From Shewanella putrefaciens (lineage in GTDB: Bacteria; Pseudomonadota; Gammaproteobacteria; Enterobacterales; Shewanellaceae), in NCBI RefSeq assembly GCF_016406325.1, contig NZ_CP066370.1:2728001-2792000 (forward strand): 64,000 nt of DNA, read 5' to 3'. The notes under the pieces were generated by a model. That model had not been told where the DNA came from. It saw nothing but the letters and a program-made list of their open reading frames with translations, and did not search any database. A program made the translations under genes and the position numbers. Each line of letters opens with the position of its first letter. Position 1 is the stretch's first letter. Below are positions 46,667 to 55,817 of this stretch, in pieces.

Positions 46667-48118
46667 ATGGTGATCGAAAACCCAATTTTAATCACATTTG
46701 TAGGTTATTTAGTATTAATGATGGCCATCGGTTTTTGGGCTTACCGCGCCACGGATACTGTTGATGACTATATTTTAGGTGGACGTAAGATGGGGCCCGC
46801 TGTTACGGCACTTAGCGTTGGGGCGTCAGATATGTCAGGCTGGTTATTACTCGGCTTACCCGGCGCTGTATACTTAAGTGGTTTAAGTGCTGCATGGATT
46901 GGGATCGGTCTTATTTTTGGCGCGTGGCTTAACTGGTTATTTGTGGCAAAACGTCTGCGAATTTACACTCAATTGGCCGATAATGCCCTCACCCTTCCGG
47001 ATTTTTTTGAAAAACGCTTCCACGATAATCAAGGCTACCTCAAGCTCGTTTCAGCCGTCACTATCTTAGTCTTTTTTACGTTCTATGCCTCTTCAGGTAT
47101 GGTGGGGGGTGCCATTTTATTTGAAAAGGTCTTTGGTTTAGATTACACCGCAGCCTTAGTGATTGGCTCAGCTATTATTGTTGGCTACACTTTTATTGGC
47201 GGGTTCTTTGCGGTCAGTTGGACTGATTTTTTTCAAGGTTGTCTGATGCTTATCGCATTATTGATTATCCCTTTTGCGATTTTTTCCCACCCAGAAACCC
47301 ATGCGGGAATTGACGCTATTGACCCTGCCATGCTGGCACTCGTCAATGATAAAACGACCACCATAGGTATGATATCGCTCCTTGCTTGGGGACTGGGTTA
47401 TTTTGGTCAACCACATATTCTGTCACGCTTTATGGCGATTGGCAGTGCTAATGCACTACCACTATCTCGCCGTATTGCTATGAGCTGGATGATACTTTCA
47501 CTTATTGGTGCTCTAGCAACAGGCTTGGCGGGTTCGGTATATTTTGCAACAACGCCCTTAGCGAACGCCGAAACGGTTTTTATTCATTTAGCTCAAGCGG
47601 CCTTTAATCCATGGATTGGTGGTCTATTAATCGCCGCTATTTTATCGGCCATTATGAGCACTATTGATTCGCAACTTTTAGTTTGCTCAAGCGTTATTAC
47701 TGAGGATTTTTATCGCAAATGGCTAAGACCGACTGCTGATGATAGAGAGTTAATGATGGTAGGTCGTTTAGGCGTACTCGCTATCGCTGTGATTGCGGGC
47801 ATTATTGCATTAAACCCTGAGAGCAGCGTACTCAGTCTAGTGAGTTATGCTTGGGCGGGCTTTGGGGCCGCCTTTGGTCCCGTTGTCTTGTTATCCCTAT
47901 TTTGGAAGCAATATAGCCGCAATGGTGCTATTGCCACTATTATTGTTGGCGCCTTAACTGTGGTGATCTGGAAACAATTAACGGGGGGAATTTTTGATGT
48001 ATATGAAATTCTACCCGGCTTTATTTTGGCGATAATGACAGGGGTTGTTGTCAGTAAATTGTCTGCACCTAATGCCAAAATCATGGCTGAGTTTGAGCAA
48101 TTTAAGTCCACACTGTAA
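46667..48118 (+). CDS. putP: Sodium/proline symporter
   Basis: SSS-family secondary transporter that imports proline with Na+. The start MVIENPILITFVGYLV at 46667 aligns with the N-terminus of E. coli PutP (483 aa); ATGs at 46625 and 46652 would add 14 or 5 residues, and none has a clear ribosome site. About 13 membrane helices are visible. The sodium-site region ALSVGASDMSGWLLLGLPGAVYLSG (TM2, about 47-71), the TFIGGFFAVSWTDFFQG loop, LLAWGLGYFGQPHILSRFMA and SAIMSTIDSQLLVCSSVITEDFY are all PutP-specific. It is monocistronic, with a terminator 15 bases past the stop. Confidence 0.92.
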   Translation: MVIENPILITFVGYLVLMMAIGFWAYRATDTVDDYILGGRKMGPAVTALSVGASDMSGWLLLGLPGAVYLSGLSAAWIGIGLIFGAWLNWLFVAKRLRIYTQLADNALTLPDFFEKRFHDNQGYLKLVSAVTILVFFTFYASSGMVGGAILFEKVFGLDYTAALVIGSAIIVGYTFIGGFFAVSWTDFFQGCLMLIALLIIPFAIFSHPETHAGIDAIDPAMLALVNDKTTTIGMISLLAWGLGYFGQPHILSRFMAIGSANALPLSRRIAMSWMILSLIGALATGLAGSVYFATTPLANAETVFIHLAQAAFNPWIGGLLIAAILSAIMSTIDSQLLVCSSVITEDFYRKWLRPTADDRELMMVGRLGVLAIAVIAGIIALNPESSVLSLVSYAWAGFGAAFGPVVLLSLFWKQYSRNGAIATIIVGALTVVIWKQLTGGIFDVYEILPGFILAIMTGVVVSKLSAPNAKIMAEFEQFKSTL

Positions 48119-48132
48119 ACCTCTGGTTTGAT

Positions 48133-48158
48133 AAAAAGCGTACACTTGTACGCTTTTT
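48133..48158 (+). terminator. putP rho-independent terminator
   Basis: Perfect 12-bp arms aaaaagcgtaca / tgtacgcttttt with a 2-base centre, ending in a T-run. It lies 15 bases past the putP stop. Confidence 0.88.
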
Positions 48159-48252
48159 ACATTTTGTATCTTTTTTATCAGCAAACCCTTACTTACAAAC
48201 TATTAACCTACATTTAAACCCTATGGTTTTCTCAAACTCCTTCATATCAAGC

Positions 48253-48269
48253 GTCTGGCCAGACCATTT
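48253..48269 (+). promoter_or_regulatory. Second FadR-like operator upstream of fadL
   Basis: gtctggccagaccattt has the inverted TGG(T/C)C-GACCA arms of a FadR site. It lies about 210 bp before the fadL start and 66 bp before a better-matching site. Confidence 0.45.
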
Positions 48270-48335
48270 AATCACACCTAACAAAAAACACAGTCACAAC
48301 ACCATTTAATTAACTGAAAATTAACAAAAACTTAA

Positions 48336-48352
48336 ATCTGGTCGGACTTGTT
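48336..48352 (+). promoter_or_regulatory. FadR-like operator upstream of fadL
   Basis: atctggtcggacttgtt differs from the E. coli FadR consensus agctggtccgacntgtt at two defined positions. It ends 111 bp before the fadL ATG, within the otherwise gene-free stretch 48119-48463. Confidence 0.7.
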
Positions 48353-48463
48353 GAGGTTACATTCGATCCCTAAGATGCCGAAGACTTTAAAAGGATTTGA
48401 CTATTGTTCTGGGGACGAAAGACGAACAAAAATCCAATAATGATAAAAATTGAGAGAATAATA

Positions 48464-49771
48464 ATGAAAACATTCAACAAGACACTCATTGCCGTTTCGG
48501 TCGCATTAGCAAGCACGCAGACCTTGGCAGCGGGTTTCCAGCTCAATAGCCAATCCGCAACCGGCATTGGACGGGCATTTTCTGGTGATGCTGTGATTGC
48601 CGATAACGCTTCTGTTCTGTCACGCAACCCTGCTGCTATGGCATTATTTGATAAAGATGCACTCTCTGTTGGTTTAACCTATGTTGATATTACCGTTGAT
48701 GTAAAAGATGTTAACTTTGCGGGCGGTGCAATCGATCTTGGCAGCATCGATGATGCGGGCAGCACAAAACTTATCCCTAACCTTTTCTATATCCACCCTA
48801 TTAACGATAAATTCGCAGTAGGTTTTGCCGTATTCTCAAATTTCGGTACAGGCACAGATGCCAGTTCTCTGTCTAAAAATGAGCCTTTAGCGCCCTTTGA
48901 CCTTTTAGGTAAAACAGAAGTCACCACAGTTAACTTTAATACCAGTGTTTCATACCGCATAAACGATATGTTCAGTATCGGTGCAGGTCTTGATGGTGTT
49001 TATGGTGAAGGCCGCCTCACTCGCGATGCCGGAACCACGCCTATCGTTGACGTCGATGCCGATGGCTGGGCATTAGGTGGGATTGTAGGGGCAACCATTG
49101 AGCTTAATAAAGAAAACCGTTTTGGTTTAAGTTACCGCTTTAGCCCAACGGTCAATGTTAAAGGTGATGTTAATACCATTTCTACTAAGGATTTATCCGC
49201 ACTAGGACTTGGGGCACAAACCAAACTTGCCACCAGCTTTGATAGCCTTGATGTGCCATTAGCGGATATCTTCCAATTTGCAGGTTTCCATCAACTAACA
49301 CCTAAATTTGCGTTGCACTACACAGCCCAATTCACTAAATGGGGTGACTTTCACCAAATTACAGCGAAAGATGGTGTAGCGACCATTCTCCCTGGTCAAG
49401 CCGGTGCAGGTATGTCAATCAATGCTGGTGATATCGCTCTCAAAGAGTATCAATGGAAGGACTCATGGTTAATGAGTCTGGGTGGTACATACACTATCAA
49501 TGACCAATTTACAGTTCGCGCGGGTTACATGCACGATCAAGGCGTAGTGGATGAAATTAGCTCTATCTCTATTCCAGACTCAGATCGCAATTGGTTTACT
49601 GCAGGTATGAGCTACCATGTAAACTCGCAAAATACGGTTGATTTTGGTATCGCCTATGTTAAAGGTGAAGAAGTTCACTTAATTGAAAATAGCGCTATTA
49701 CAGGTCCCGTCAATGCAATTACGGAATCAAGCGGTATGTACTACTCAGTACAGTACAGTTATCAGTTCTAA
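48464..49771 (+). CDS. fadL: FadL-like outer-membrane fatty-acid transporter
   Basis: Outer-membrane beta-barrel of the FadL/TodX family that lets long-chain fatty acids cross the outer membrane. The start MKTFNKTLIAVSVALASTQTLAA at 48464 has gagag before it and opens with a signal peptide; the longer frame adds 20 residues with no signal. Length is 435 aa. The mature N-terminus GFQLNSQSATGIGRAFSGDAVIADNASVLSRNPAAMALFD contains the NPA motif of the FadL hatch domain. The C-terminus ends in the barrel signature (GMYYSVQYSYQF). Two FadR-like operators upstream support control by fatty acids. Confidence 0.93.
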   Translation: MKTFNKTLIAVSVALASTQTLAAGFQLNSQSATGIGRAFSGDAVIADNASVLSRNPAAMALFDKDALSVGLTYVDITVDVKDVNFAGGAIDLGSIDDAGSTKLIPNLFYIHPINDKFAVGFAVFSNFGTGTDASSLSKNEPLAPFDLLGKTEVTTVNFNTSVSYRINDMFSIGAGLDGVYGEGRLTRDAGTTPIVDVDADGWALGGIVGATIELNKENRFGLSYRFSPTVNVKGDVNTISTKDLSALGLGAQTKLATSFDSLDVPLADIFQFAGFHQLTPKFALHYTAQFTKWGDFHQITAKDGVATILPGQAGAGMSINAGDIALKEYQWKDSWLMSLGGTYTINDQFTVRAGYMHDQGVVDEISSISIPDSDRNWFTAGMSYHVNSQNTVDFGIAYVKGEEVHLIENSAITGPVNAITESSGMYYSVQYSYQF

Positions 49772-49790
49772 TTGAGCATGAATCTACTTT

Positions 49791-49816
49791 AAAGCCGCAT
49801 TTTTTGCGGCTTTTTT
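49791..49816 (+). terminator. fadL rho-independent terminator
   Basis: Arms aaagccgc (49791-49798) and gcggcttt (49806-49813), then a T-run to 49816. It lies 20 bases past the fadL stop. Confidence 0.88.
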
Positions 49817-49875
49817 GTATCTTGTCCATTTATTGCCTACAGTTAATCCACATACACCTTAATGCAGCTACGGCT

Positions 49876-50262
49876 ATGGCTAAAGTCATTGGACTCGGTG
49901 GGATTTTCTTTAAAAGTGTAGACCCTATTGCCTTGGCAACTTGGTATAAAAACCACCTTCAAGTCCCCATTGAAAACTGGGGCGGTGCCGCGTTCTACCA
50001 TAATAATAAACCCACGCCTGGCTATCATGTTTGGACCCCATTAGCTCAAACTACTCACTATTTCTCGCCCTCGGATAAAAACTTTATGTTCAACTTTATC
50101 GTTGACGATCTGGCACAAGCACTCGTGCAGGTGATTGAAGGGGGTGGTCAGCAAGTCGGTATCATCGAAGACTCTGAATTTGGTCGTTTCGGTTGGTTTA
50201 TCGACCCCGATGGTAACAAAGTTGAACTATGGCAGCCCAGTGCCATACCTTTCAAAAACTAA
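49876..50262 (+). CDS. VOC (glyoxalase/bleomycin-resistance) family protein
   Basis: Single-domain vicinal-oxygen-chelate protein, 128 aa. The start MAKVIGLGGIFFKSVDPIALATWYKNHL at 49876 is the usual family beginning; the longer frame would start inside the fadL terminator. The two beta-alpha-beta-beta-beta modules are visible. The terminal FGWFIDPDGNKVELWQP is the typical VOC ending, with the metal-ligand Glu in VELWQP. The first half lacks an obvious His ligand at the very start, so metal binding is uncertain. The substrate is unknown. It may be a single gene; the next gene is 107 bp away. Confidence 0.88.
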   Translation: MAKVIGLGGIFFKSVDPIALATWYKNHLQVPIENWGGAAFYHNNKPTPGYHVWTPLAQTTHYFSPSDKNFMFNFIVDDLAQALVQVIEGGGQQVGIIEDSEFGRFGWFIDPDGNKVELWQPSAIPFKN

Positions 50263-50369
50263 GCTATTGCTAGACCTCATTAAAGCGGCGAACATTCGGA
50301 ATAAACCCAGTGCACCGCCCCTGTTTATTGGGTATCGTAGCTTGAGTTATCTAACGAAGAGATTGCCCC

Positions 50370-51086
50370 ATGGAAAAAACAAACACACTCCCCGCCCTAT
50401 TATTGGGTGGTTTCTTATGTGCAGGACTCATTTATGTGGGTCACAGTGCAAGCTCCGCATTGCTTGAAATGAAAGCCATGGAACGGACTGTCACGGTAAA
50501 AGGGCTGGCTGAAAAAGAAGTCAAAGCCAATGTGGCTATTTGGCCTATCAATTTCACTGAGGTCGATAATAACCTGCCAAAACTCTATGAAACTGTACAA
50601 CAAAAAACCGACCGCGTGGTTAGCTTTTTAAAAGAGCAAGGCTTTAGCGACACAGAAATCACAATCTCACTGCCGTCCATTGAAGATCGTCAAGCTCAAG
50701 GTTATGTCGATCCCAACGTCAGATACCGTTACTCGGCAAAAGTGAATTTATCCATTTACACCCCGCAAATCGATTTAATGTTAAATACCCGCAAACAAAT
50801 GATTAATCTGGCGAAAGAAGGTATTGCTATTGCAAGCCAAGACTATGAGAACCGAACTGAATTCCTCTTTACTGAACTCAATACAGTCAAGCCAACCATG
50901 GTACAAGAGGCTACTCAAAATGCCCGCGAAGTGGCTGAAAAATTTGCTAAAGATTCGGATTCTCGCCTCGGGAAAATTAAAAGCGCGAGTCAAGGCCAGT
51001 TTACGATTTCAGACCGCGACAGCAGCACGCCTTACATTAAACAAATTAGGATTGTTTCAACATTGACCTATTATTTGAATGACTAA
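50370..51086 (+). CDS. SIMPL domain-containing protein (DUF541)
   Basis: A 238-aa exported or membrane-anchored protein of the SIMPL/DUF541 (YggE-like) family. An N-terminal hydrophobic segment at about 6-30 (LPALLLGGFLCAGLIYVGHSASSALLEM) is followed by the SIMPL start RTVTVKGLAEKEVKANVAIWPINFTEV. LPSIEDRQAQ and VRYRYSAKVNLSIYTPQIDLM follow, and NAREVAEKFAKDSDSRLGKIKSASQGQFTI is the C-terminal signature. E. coli YggE has been linked to lowered oxidative damage; the molecular role is unknown. It is followed by a hairpin without T-tract. Confidence 0.9.
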   Translation: MEKTNTLPALLLGGFLCAGLIYVGHSASSALLEMKAMERTVTVKGLAEKEVKANVAIWPINFTEVDNNLPKLYETVQQKTDRVVSFLKEQGFSDTEITISLPSIEDRQAQGYVDPNVRYRYSAKVNLSIYTPQIDLMLNTRKQMINLAKEGIAIASQDYENRTEFLFTELNTVKPTMVQEATQNAREVAEKFAKDSDSRLGKIKSASQGQFTISDRDSSTPYIKQIRIVSTLTYYLND

Positions 51087-51118
51087 ATTTCAGGCTTAAT
51101 CATAACTCATTGAAACAT

Positions 51119-51148
51119 AGGAATAAGACGTTTGTTCGTCTTATTCCT
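51119..51148. other. Hairpin after the SIMPL gene
   Basis: Perfect 12-bp arms aggaataagacg / cgtcttattcct with loop tttgtt, 33 bases past the stop. No T-tract follows, so termination is uncertain. Confidence 0.5.
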
Positions 51149-51256
51149 AAATTAGGGAAACCCATAACATTAAATTTTTCTAATAAATATTGATTGCCTA
51201 TTGAAAACAACTCCATTAGAATTTTCTCATTAACCGTGTATGAGGTGATACTAGTG

Positions 51257-52279
51257 ATGATGCCTACTTCCCGCGCTTTACTCTTAGTTGTCGCTTTATC
51301 AAGCGCACAAATCCAAGCGAATACTATCGAAACCCTTGAAGTATTGAGTAAACCTTATGCCAATTGGGTGACTTTAGATGCCACCATTGAGGCAGTCAAA
51401 GCGGCAACCGTCTCAGCACAAACCTCTGGCCGCATCATTAAGCTCAATTATGATGTCAACGATATCGTCCCCGAGGGGGCTGCACTACTCGAAATGACCA
51501 GTAAAGAACAAGGGGCAGAATTAGCCAGCTTTGAAGCTGAACTTGCCAAAGCCAACGCCTTAAATAACGAGGCCCAAGCCCAATATACTCGCTACAAAGA
51601 GCTCTTTCCAAAAGGCGCTATCTCTAAAGGTGCGATGGATGAAGCCACTGCCAACGCTAAAGCCACTGAGCAAGCAGTTAGGGCAGCACAAGCTAGAGTC
51701 GTTAAAGCGACTGAATCATTAAAATATACCGTAGTATCAGCACCTTTTAGCGGCATAGTGACAGAACGTTTAGTGCAACTCGGTGAATCAATCAGCCCAG
51801 GACAACCGCTACTTTCAGGTTTTTCACAACATCAAATGCGGGCAATAACCCATGTACCACAGCGTTACATCAATCAGCTAAAAGATGCACCGCAATTTCG
51901 AGTGCACTTAAGCGATGGACGCGAATTTACCTCAACGGATCTCACTATCTTTAGCTTTGCCGATCCCGTAAGTCACAGTTATCAAGTGCGAATTAATTTG
52001 CCTAAAGATGAAGCTAATCTCCAGCCAGGTGTGTGGGCAAAAGCAACATTTAAAAATGGTGAGCGGGAAAAAATCCAATTGCCCATATCAGCATTACTGA
52101 CAATGAATGAACTCAGCAGCGTCTATCTCAAACAAGGTAACGAATTTGTACTCACCCAAGTGCGTGTCACCGAACCTGTAGATGGTGAGGTCGAAGTACT
52201 GGCGGGATTAAGATCGGGTGACAAGGTCGCTGTAGATGCTTATCAAGTGCTGCTAAACAAGTCATCTCGCCCTGAGTGA
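51257..52279 (+). CDS. RND efflux periplasmic adaptor (membrane fusion protein)
   Basis: HlyD/AcrA-type adaptor that links an inner-membrane RND pump to an outer-membrane channel. The start MMPTSRALLLVVALSSAQIQA at 51257 is chosen because aggtga lies about 10 bases upstream and a signal peptide follows; 340 aa. The biotinyl-lipoyl halves (ATVSAQTSGRIIKLNYDVNDIVPEGAALLEM and KYTVVSAPFSGIVTERLVQLGESI) flank a short coiled-coil hairpin (about 90-145). A beta-barrel region (VHLSDGREFTSTDLTIFSFADPVSHSYQVRINLP) follows. It sits 25 bp before the pump gene. No outer-membrane channel gene is next to it, so a shared TolC is likely. Confidence 0.92.
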   Translation: MMPTSRALLLVVALSSAQIQANTIETLEVLSKPYANWVTLDATIEAVKAATVSAQTSGRIIKLNYDVNDIVPEGAALLEMTSKEQGAELASFEAELAKANALNNEAQAQYTRYKELFPKGAISKGAMDEATANAKATEQAVRAAQARVVKATESLKYTVVSAPFSGIVTERLVQLGESISPGQPLLSGFSQHQMRAITHVPQRYINQLKDAPQFRVHLSDGREFTSTDLTIFSFADPVSHSYQVRINLPKDEANLQPGVWAKATFKNGEREKIQLPISALLTMNELSSVYLKQGNEFVLTQVRVTEPVDGEVEVLAGLRSGDKVAVDAYQVLLNKSSRPE

Positions 52280-52304
52280 CTTATTGTTTTATTGAGGTTG
52301 TTTT

Positions 52305-55300
52305 ATGAAACAGGAACCGACTTTGCACACCACACTTGGCATTTCCGGCAAAATTGCTGCAGCATTCCAAAATAGTGCGATCACCCCATTATTAGCACTA
52401 CTTGGGCTGCTATTGGGATTGTTCGCTATTCTGGTGACACCAAAGGAAGAAGAACCGCAAATTGATGTCACTTTTGCCGATGTTTTTATTCCCTTTCCCG
52501 GGGCGACGCCAACTGAGGTTGAAAACTTAGTCACTCTCCCTGCCGAGCAAGTGATTTCCGAAATAAAGGGAATAGATACCCTTTATTCTTTTTCCCAACC
52601 CGACGGCGCGTTGATCATTGTGATCTTTAAAGTTGGCGTCGCACGTAACGATGCCATTGTTAGCCTGTATAACCAAATTTATTCCAATATGGATAAATTG
52701 CCCCAAGGTGCAGGTGTGGGAGAACCGCTGATCAAACCACGAGGCATAGATGATGTCCCAATTGTTAGCCTAACCCTCTGGTCGAAGGATAAAAACACAT
52801 CCGCTGAAGAACTGACTCATGTGGCATTAGGATTAGAAACTGAGATTAAACGTATTCCTGGCACTCGCGAAATCTATACTGTTGGTCAACATAATATTGT
52901 GGCCAATGTGCGGATCGATCCAGCCAAAATGAATAGCTATAACCTCACTTACGACACACTCAGGCAAAGTCTTAACGATAATAACCATATTTCGATGCCA
53001 GTCTCGATGGTGCAAGGTAATCAAGAAATTAAAGTTCAAGCGGGTCAATTTTTACAATCGATCGATGATATTAAGCAGTTAGTGGTCAGTGTCTATAAAG
53101 ATAAAAATGGCAAAAGTATCCCCATTTATTTAGCGGACATTGCCGATATTACGTTAAAGAGTGATATCCCCACACAGAACGTCTGGCATGGAAATAAAAC
53201 CGATATTTACCCCGCGGTGACAATCGCTATTGGCAAACAACCGGGACAGAATGCCGTTGATATTGCCGATGCGATATTGGATCGTATCGCCAAGGTCAAC
53301 AATGTGCTGATACCCGCGAATGTGGACGTTACCGTTTCTCGAAACTATGGCGAAACCGCCGCAGATAAATCTAACACACTTATTTTAAAGCTCATTTTTG
53401 CAACAAGTGCGGTGGTGATGCTGGTCTTCTTAACGATGGGCGCCCGTGAGTCCTTAGTGGTAGGCGTGGCCATTATTATCACACTCGCGATCACCCTTTT
53501 CGCATCTTGGGCATGTGGATTTACCTTAAATCGAGTGTCATTATTCGCCTTAATTTTCTCTATTGGGATTTTGGTCGATGATGCCATCGTCGTGGTAGAA
53601 AACATTCACAGGCATATGGCGCTCGGCAAAAAATCCTTTAGTGAGCTTATTCCGATTGCCGTAGATGAGGTCGGCGGCCCAACCATTCTGGCCACTTTTA
53701 CCGTAATAGCCGCATTATTACCGATGGCATTTGTCTCGGGTCTTATGGGCCCTTATATGAGTCCGATACCGATTAATGCCAGTATGGGGATGCTTATCTC
53801 CCTCGTGGTGGCCTTTATTGTCACGCCTTGGCTGAGTCGTAAACTGCTTAAAAGCCATGCGAATCATCCGGCCCAGAATGGTGAAGAAGCTGACAACAAA
53901 ATGGTGCGTTTTTTTACTCATCTTATCAGCCCGTTTTTACTCGGTAAAAATGCACGTAAAGCAAGGATAGGCTTAGCCGCAGGCGTCTTTGTGCTGATTG
54001 GTATTGCCGTCGCGCTGCCCATTGCTCAACTTGTTGTCCTTAAAATGCTGCCCTTTGACAACAAATCTGAATTCCAAGTGATGGTGGATATGCCTGAAGG
54101 TACGCCAGTAGAGCAAACCCAAAGGGTGCTGCAAGATTTGAGTCGCTACCTTACCACTGTGCCTGAAGTTGAACATGTACAATTATATGCTGGCACTAAC
54201 GCACCGATGAATTTCAATGGCTTAGTGCGCCACTACTTCCTGCGTAACAGCCAAGAACTTGGCGATATCCAAGTCAATCTCGTGGATAAAAAACATCGCA
54301 AACGTGATAGTCACAGCATTGCGACATCGGTGAGGGATGAGTTGCAACAAATAGGCAAACCCTATCAAGCCAATATTAAAGTGGTAGAAGTGCCGCCAGG
54401 GCCACCCGTTTGGTCTCCCATAGTGGCAGAAGTGTATGGTCCGAGTGCCGCTATCCGTGAACAGGCAGCCTATGACTTACAAGCACTCTTTCATGAAACC
54501 AAAGATGTTGTAGACATTGATATCTTTTTGCCTGCTGCCCAGCAAAAATGGCAAGTGATGATCGATCGCAGTAAAGCCAGTCTGATGGCGGTTCCCTATA
54601 GCAATATCGTCGATCTTATTGCCACCTCAGTTGGTGGTAAAGACGTGAGTTACTTACATCAAGCCCGACAAAAACAACCTGTTCCAATTCGCTTGCAACT
54701 CAAAGAAGGTGCAAAAGTCGATTTAGAGCAAGTGCTGAATATGAAACTACAGAGCCAAACGGGGCAATCTGTCCCGGTCTCAGAACTTGTCACCATTAAA
54801 CGTGGCAAGATTGATGCGCCTATTATCCACAAAAATATGATCCCTATGGTCATGGTGATTGCAGATATGTCAGGGCCACTAGATAGCCCACTTTACGGTA
54901 TGTTTGATATGGCGGGTAATATTGATAGCGTAGATGGTTTAGGGTTTGCTCAACATTATATCCATCAACCTACGGGGCTAGACTCAATCGCCGTGCTTTG
55001 GGACGGCGAATGGAAAATCACATACGAAACCTTTAGAGATATGGGTATTGCCTATGCCGTTGGCATGATAGCCATTTATTTACTCGTTGTGGCCCAGTTT
55101 AAATCCTATCTTGTGCCACTCGTTATTATGGCCCCTATCCCACTGACCATCATTGGGGTAATGCCAGGACATGCCTTACTCGGAGCACAATTTACGGCAA
55201 CATCCATGATAGGCATGATAGCGCTGGCGGGGATCATTGTGCGTAACTCAATACTATTGGTCGATTTTATCAATCAAGAGACAGCGTCTGGCGTGCCCTT

Positions 55301-55532
55301 TGAGCAAGCGGTTATCCACTCTGGTGCTGTACGAGCAAAACCCATAATGCTGACGGCATTAGCAGCCATGATAGGTGCACTGTTTATTCTTGACGATCCT
55401 ATATTCAACGGACTAGCGATAAGCCTCATCTTTGGTATTTTTATTTCTACCCTATTGACGCTTATTGTGATCCCAGTGCTGTACTACGCAGCAATGAAAA
55501 ATCGAATAAAAAAAATTGAAACAATAGCTTAA
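52305..55532 (+). CDS. RND family efflux transporter permease
   Basis: Proton-driven resistance-nodulation-division pump, 1075 aa, with about 12 membrane helices and two large periplasmic loops. The N-terminal region FQNSAITPLLALLGLLLGLFAILVTPKEEEPQIDVTFADVFIPFPGATPTEVENLVT is typical. The TM4 proton-relay pair is in FSIGILVDDAIVVVENIHRHM (about 422-442). The second half has GIIVRNSILLVDFINQE and AVRAKPIMLTALAAMIGALFILDDPIF. The sequence is closer to the uncharacterised AcrB-like group that is found with one adaptor than to classical AcrB or CusA: no heavy-metal Met motifs were noticed. The substrate is unknown. It is followed by a DUF2892 protein and a rhodanese, probably in one transcript. 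Confidence 0.93.
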   Translation: MKQEPTLHTTLGISGKIAAAFQNSAITPLLALLGLLLGLFAILVTPKEEEPQIDVTFADVFIPFPGATPTEVENLVTLPAEQVISEIKGIDTLYSFSQPDGALIIVIFKVGVARNDAIVSLYNQIYSNMDKLPQGAGVGEPLIKPRGIDDVPIVSLTLWSKDKNTSAEELTHVALGLETEIKRIPGTREIYTVGQHNIVANVRIDPAKMNSYNLTYDTLRQSLNDNNHISMPVSMVQGNQEIKVQAGQFLQSIDDIKQLVVSVYKDKNGKSIPIYLADIADITLKSDIPTQNVWHGNKTDIYPAVTIAIGKQPGQNAVDIADAILDRIAKVNNVLIPANVDVTVSRNYGETAADKSNTLILKLIFATSAVVMLVFLTMGARESLVVGVAIIITLAITLFASWACGFTLNRVSLFALIFSIGILVDDAIVVVENIHRHMALGKKSFSELIPIAVDEVGGPTILATFTVIAALLPMAFVSGLMGPYMSPIPINASMGMLISLVVAFIVTPWLSRKLLKSHANHPAQNGEEADNKMVRFFTHLISPFLLGKNARKARIGLAAGVFVLIGIAVALPIAQLVVLKMLPFDNKSEFQVMVDMPEGTPVEQTQRVLQDLSRYLTTVPEVEHVQLYAGTNAPMNFNGLVRHYFLRNSQELGDIQVNLVDKKHRKRDSHSIATSVRDELQQIGKPYQANIKVVEVPPGPPVWSPIVAEVYGPSAAIREQAAYDLQALFHETKDVVDIDIFLPAAQQKWQVMIDRSKASLMAVPYSNIVDLIATSVGGKDVSYLHQARQKQPVPIRLQLKEGAKVDLEQVLNMKLQSQTGQSVPVSELVTIKRGKIDAPIIHKNMIPMVMVIADMSGPLDSPLYGMFDMAGNIDSVDGLGFAQHYIHQPTGLDSIAVLWDGEWKITYETFRDMGIAYAVGMIAIYLLVVAQFKSYLVPLVIMAPIPLTIIGVMPGHALLGAQFTATSMIGMIALAGIIVRNSILLVDFINQETASGVPFEQAVIHSGAVRAKPIMLTALAAMIGALFILDDPIFNGLAISLIFGIFISTLLTLIVIPVLYYAAMKNRIKKIETIA

Positions 55533-55573
55533 TCACAATACTGGCAGTATAACCCTGCCTCAAGGAGTAAAAT

Positions 55574-55786
55574 ATGTCTTTAGAACGCAGCATAATGGCT
55601 TTTGCCGGATTGATGGTATTACTGTCATTAGTGTTAACCGCCTATGTGCACCACAACTTCCTCTGGTTAACCGCCTTTGTTGGCGCTAATCTATTTCAAA
55701 GTGCTTTCACCGGTTTTTGCCCTGCCGCCATAGTGTTACGTAAATTAGGGGTAAAATCAGAGGCTGAAATCGCTAAACAATCTTAA
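55574..55786 (+). CDS. DUF2892 inner-membrane protein
   Basis: A 70-residue protein with two membrane helices, at about 6-24 and 28-50. The family signature MSLERSIMAFAGLMVLLSL and the second-helix FTGFCPAAIVLRKLGVK include a conserved cysteine-proline (CP) pair. A strong aaggag lies 7 bases before the ATG. The same two-helix unit forms the membrane part of E. coli YgaP, where it is fused to a rhodanese domain. Here the two parts are adjacent genes, with the rhodanese starting 31 bp downstream. Role inferred: a membrane module for handling sulfur species. Confidence 0.88.
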   Translation: MSLERSIMAFAGLMVLLSLVLTAYVHHNFLWLTAFVGANLFQSAFTGFCPAAIVLRKLGVKSEAEIAKQS

Positions 55787-55817
55787 TCAAGATATGATCT
55801 TTCTAGGAGGAGTCGAC

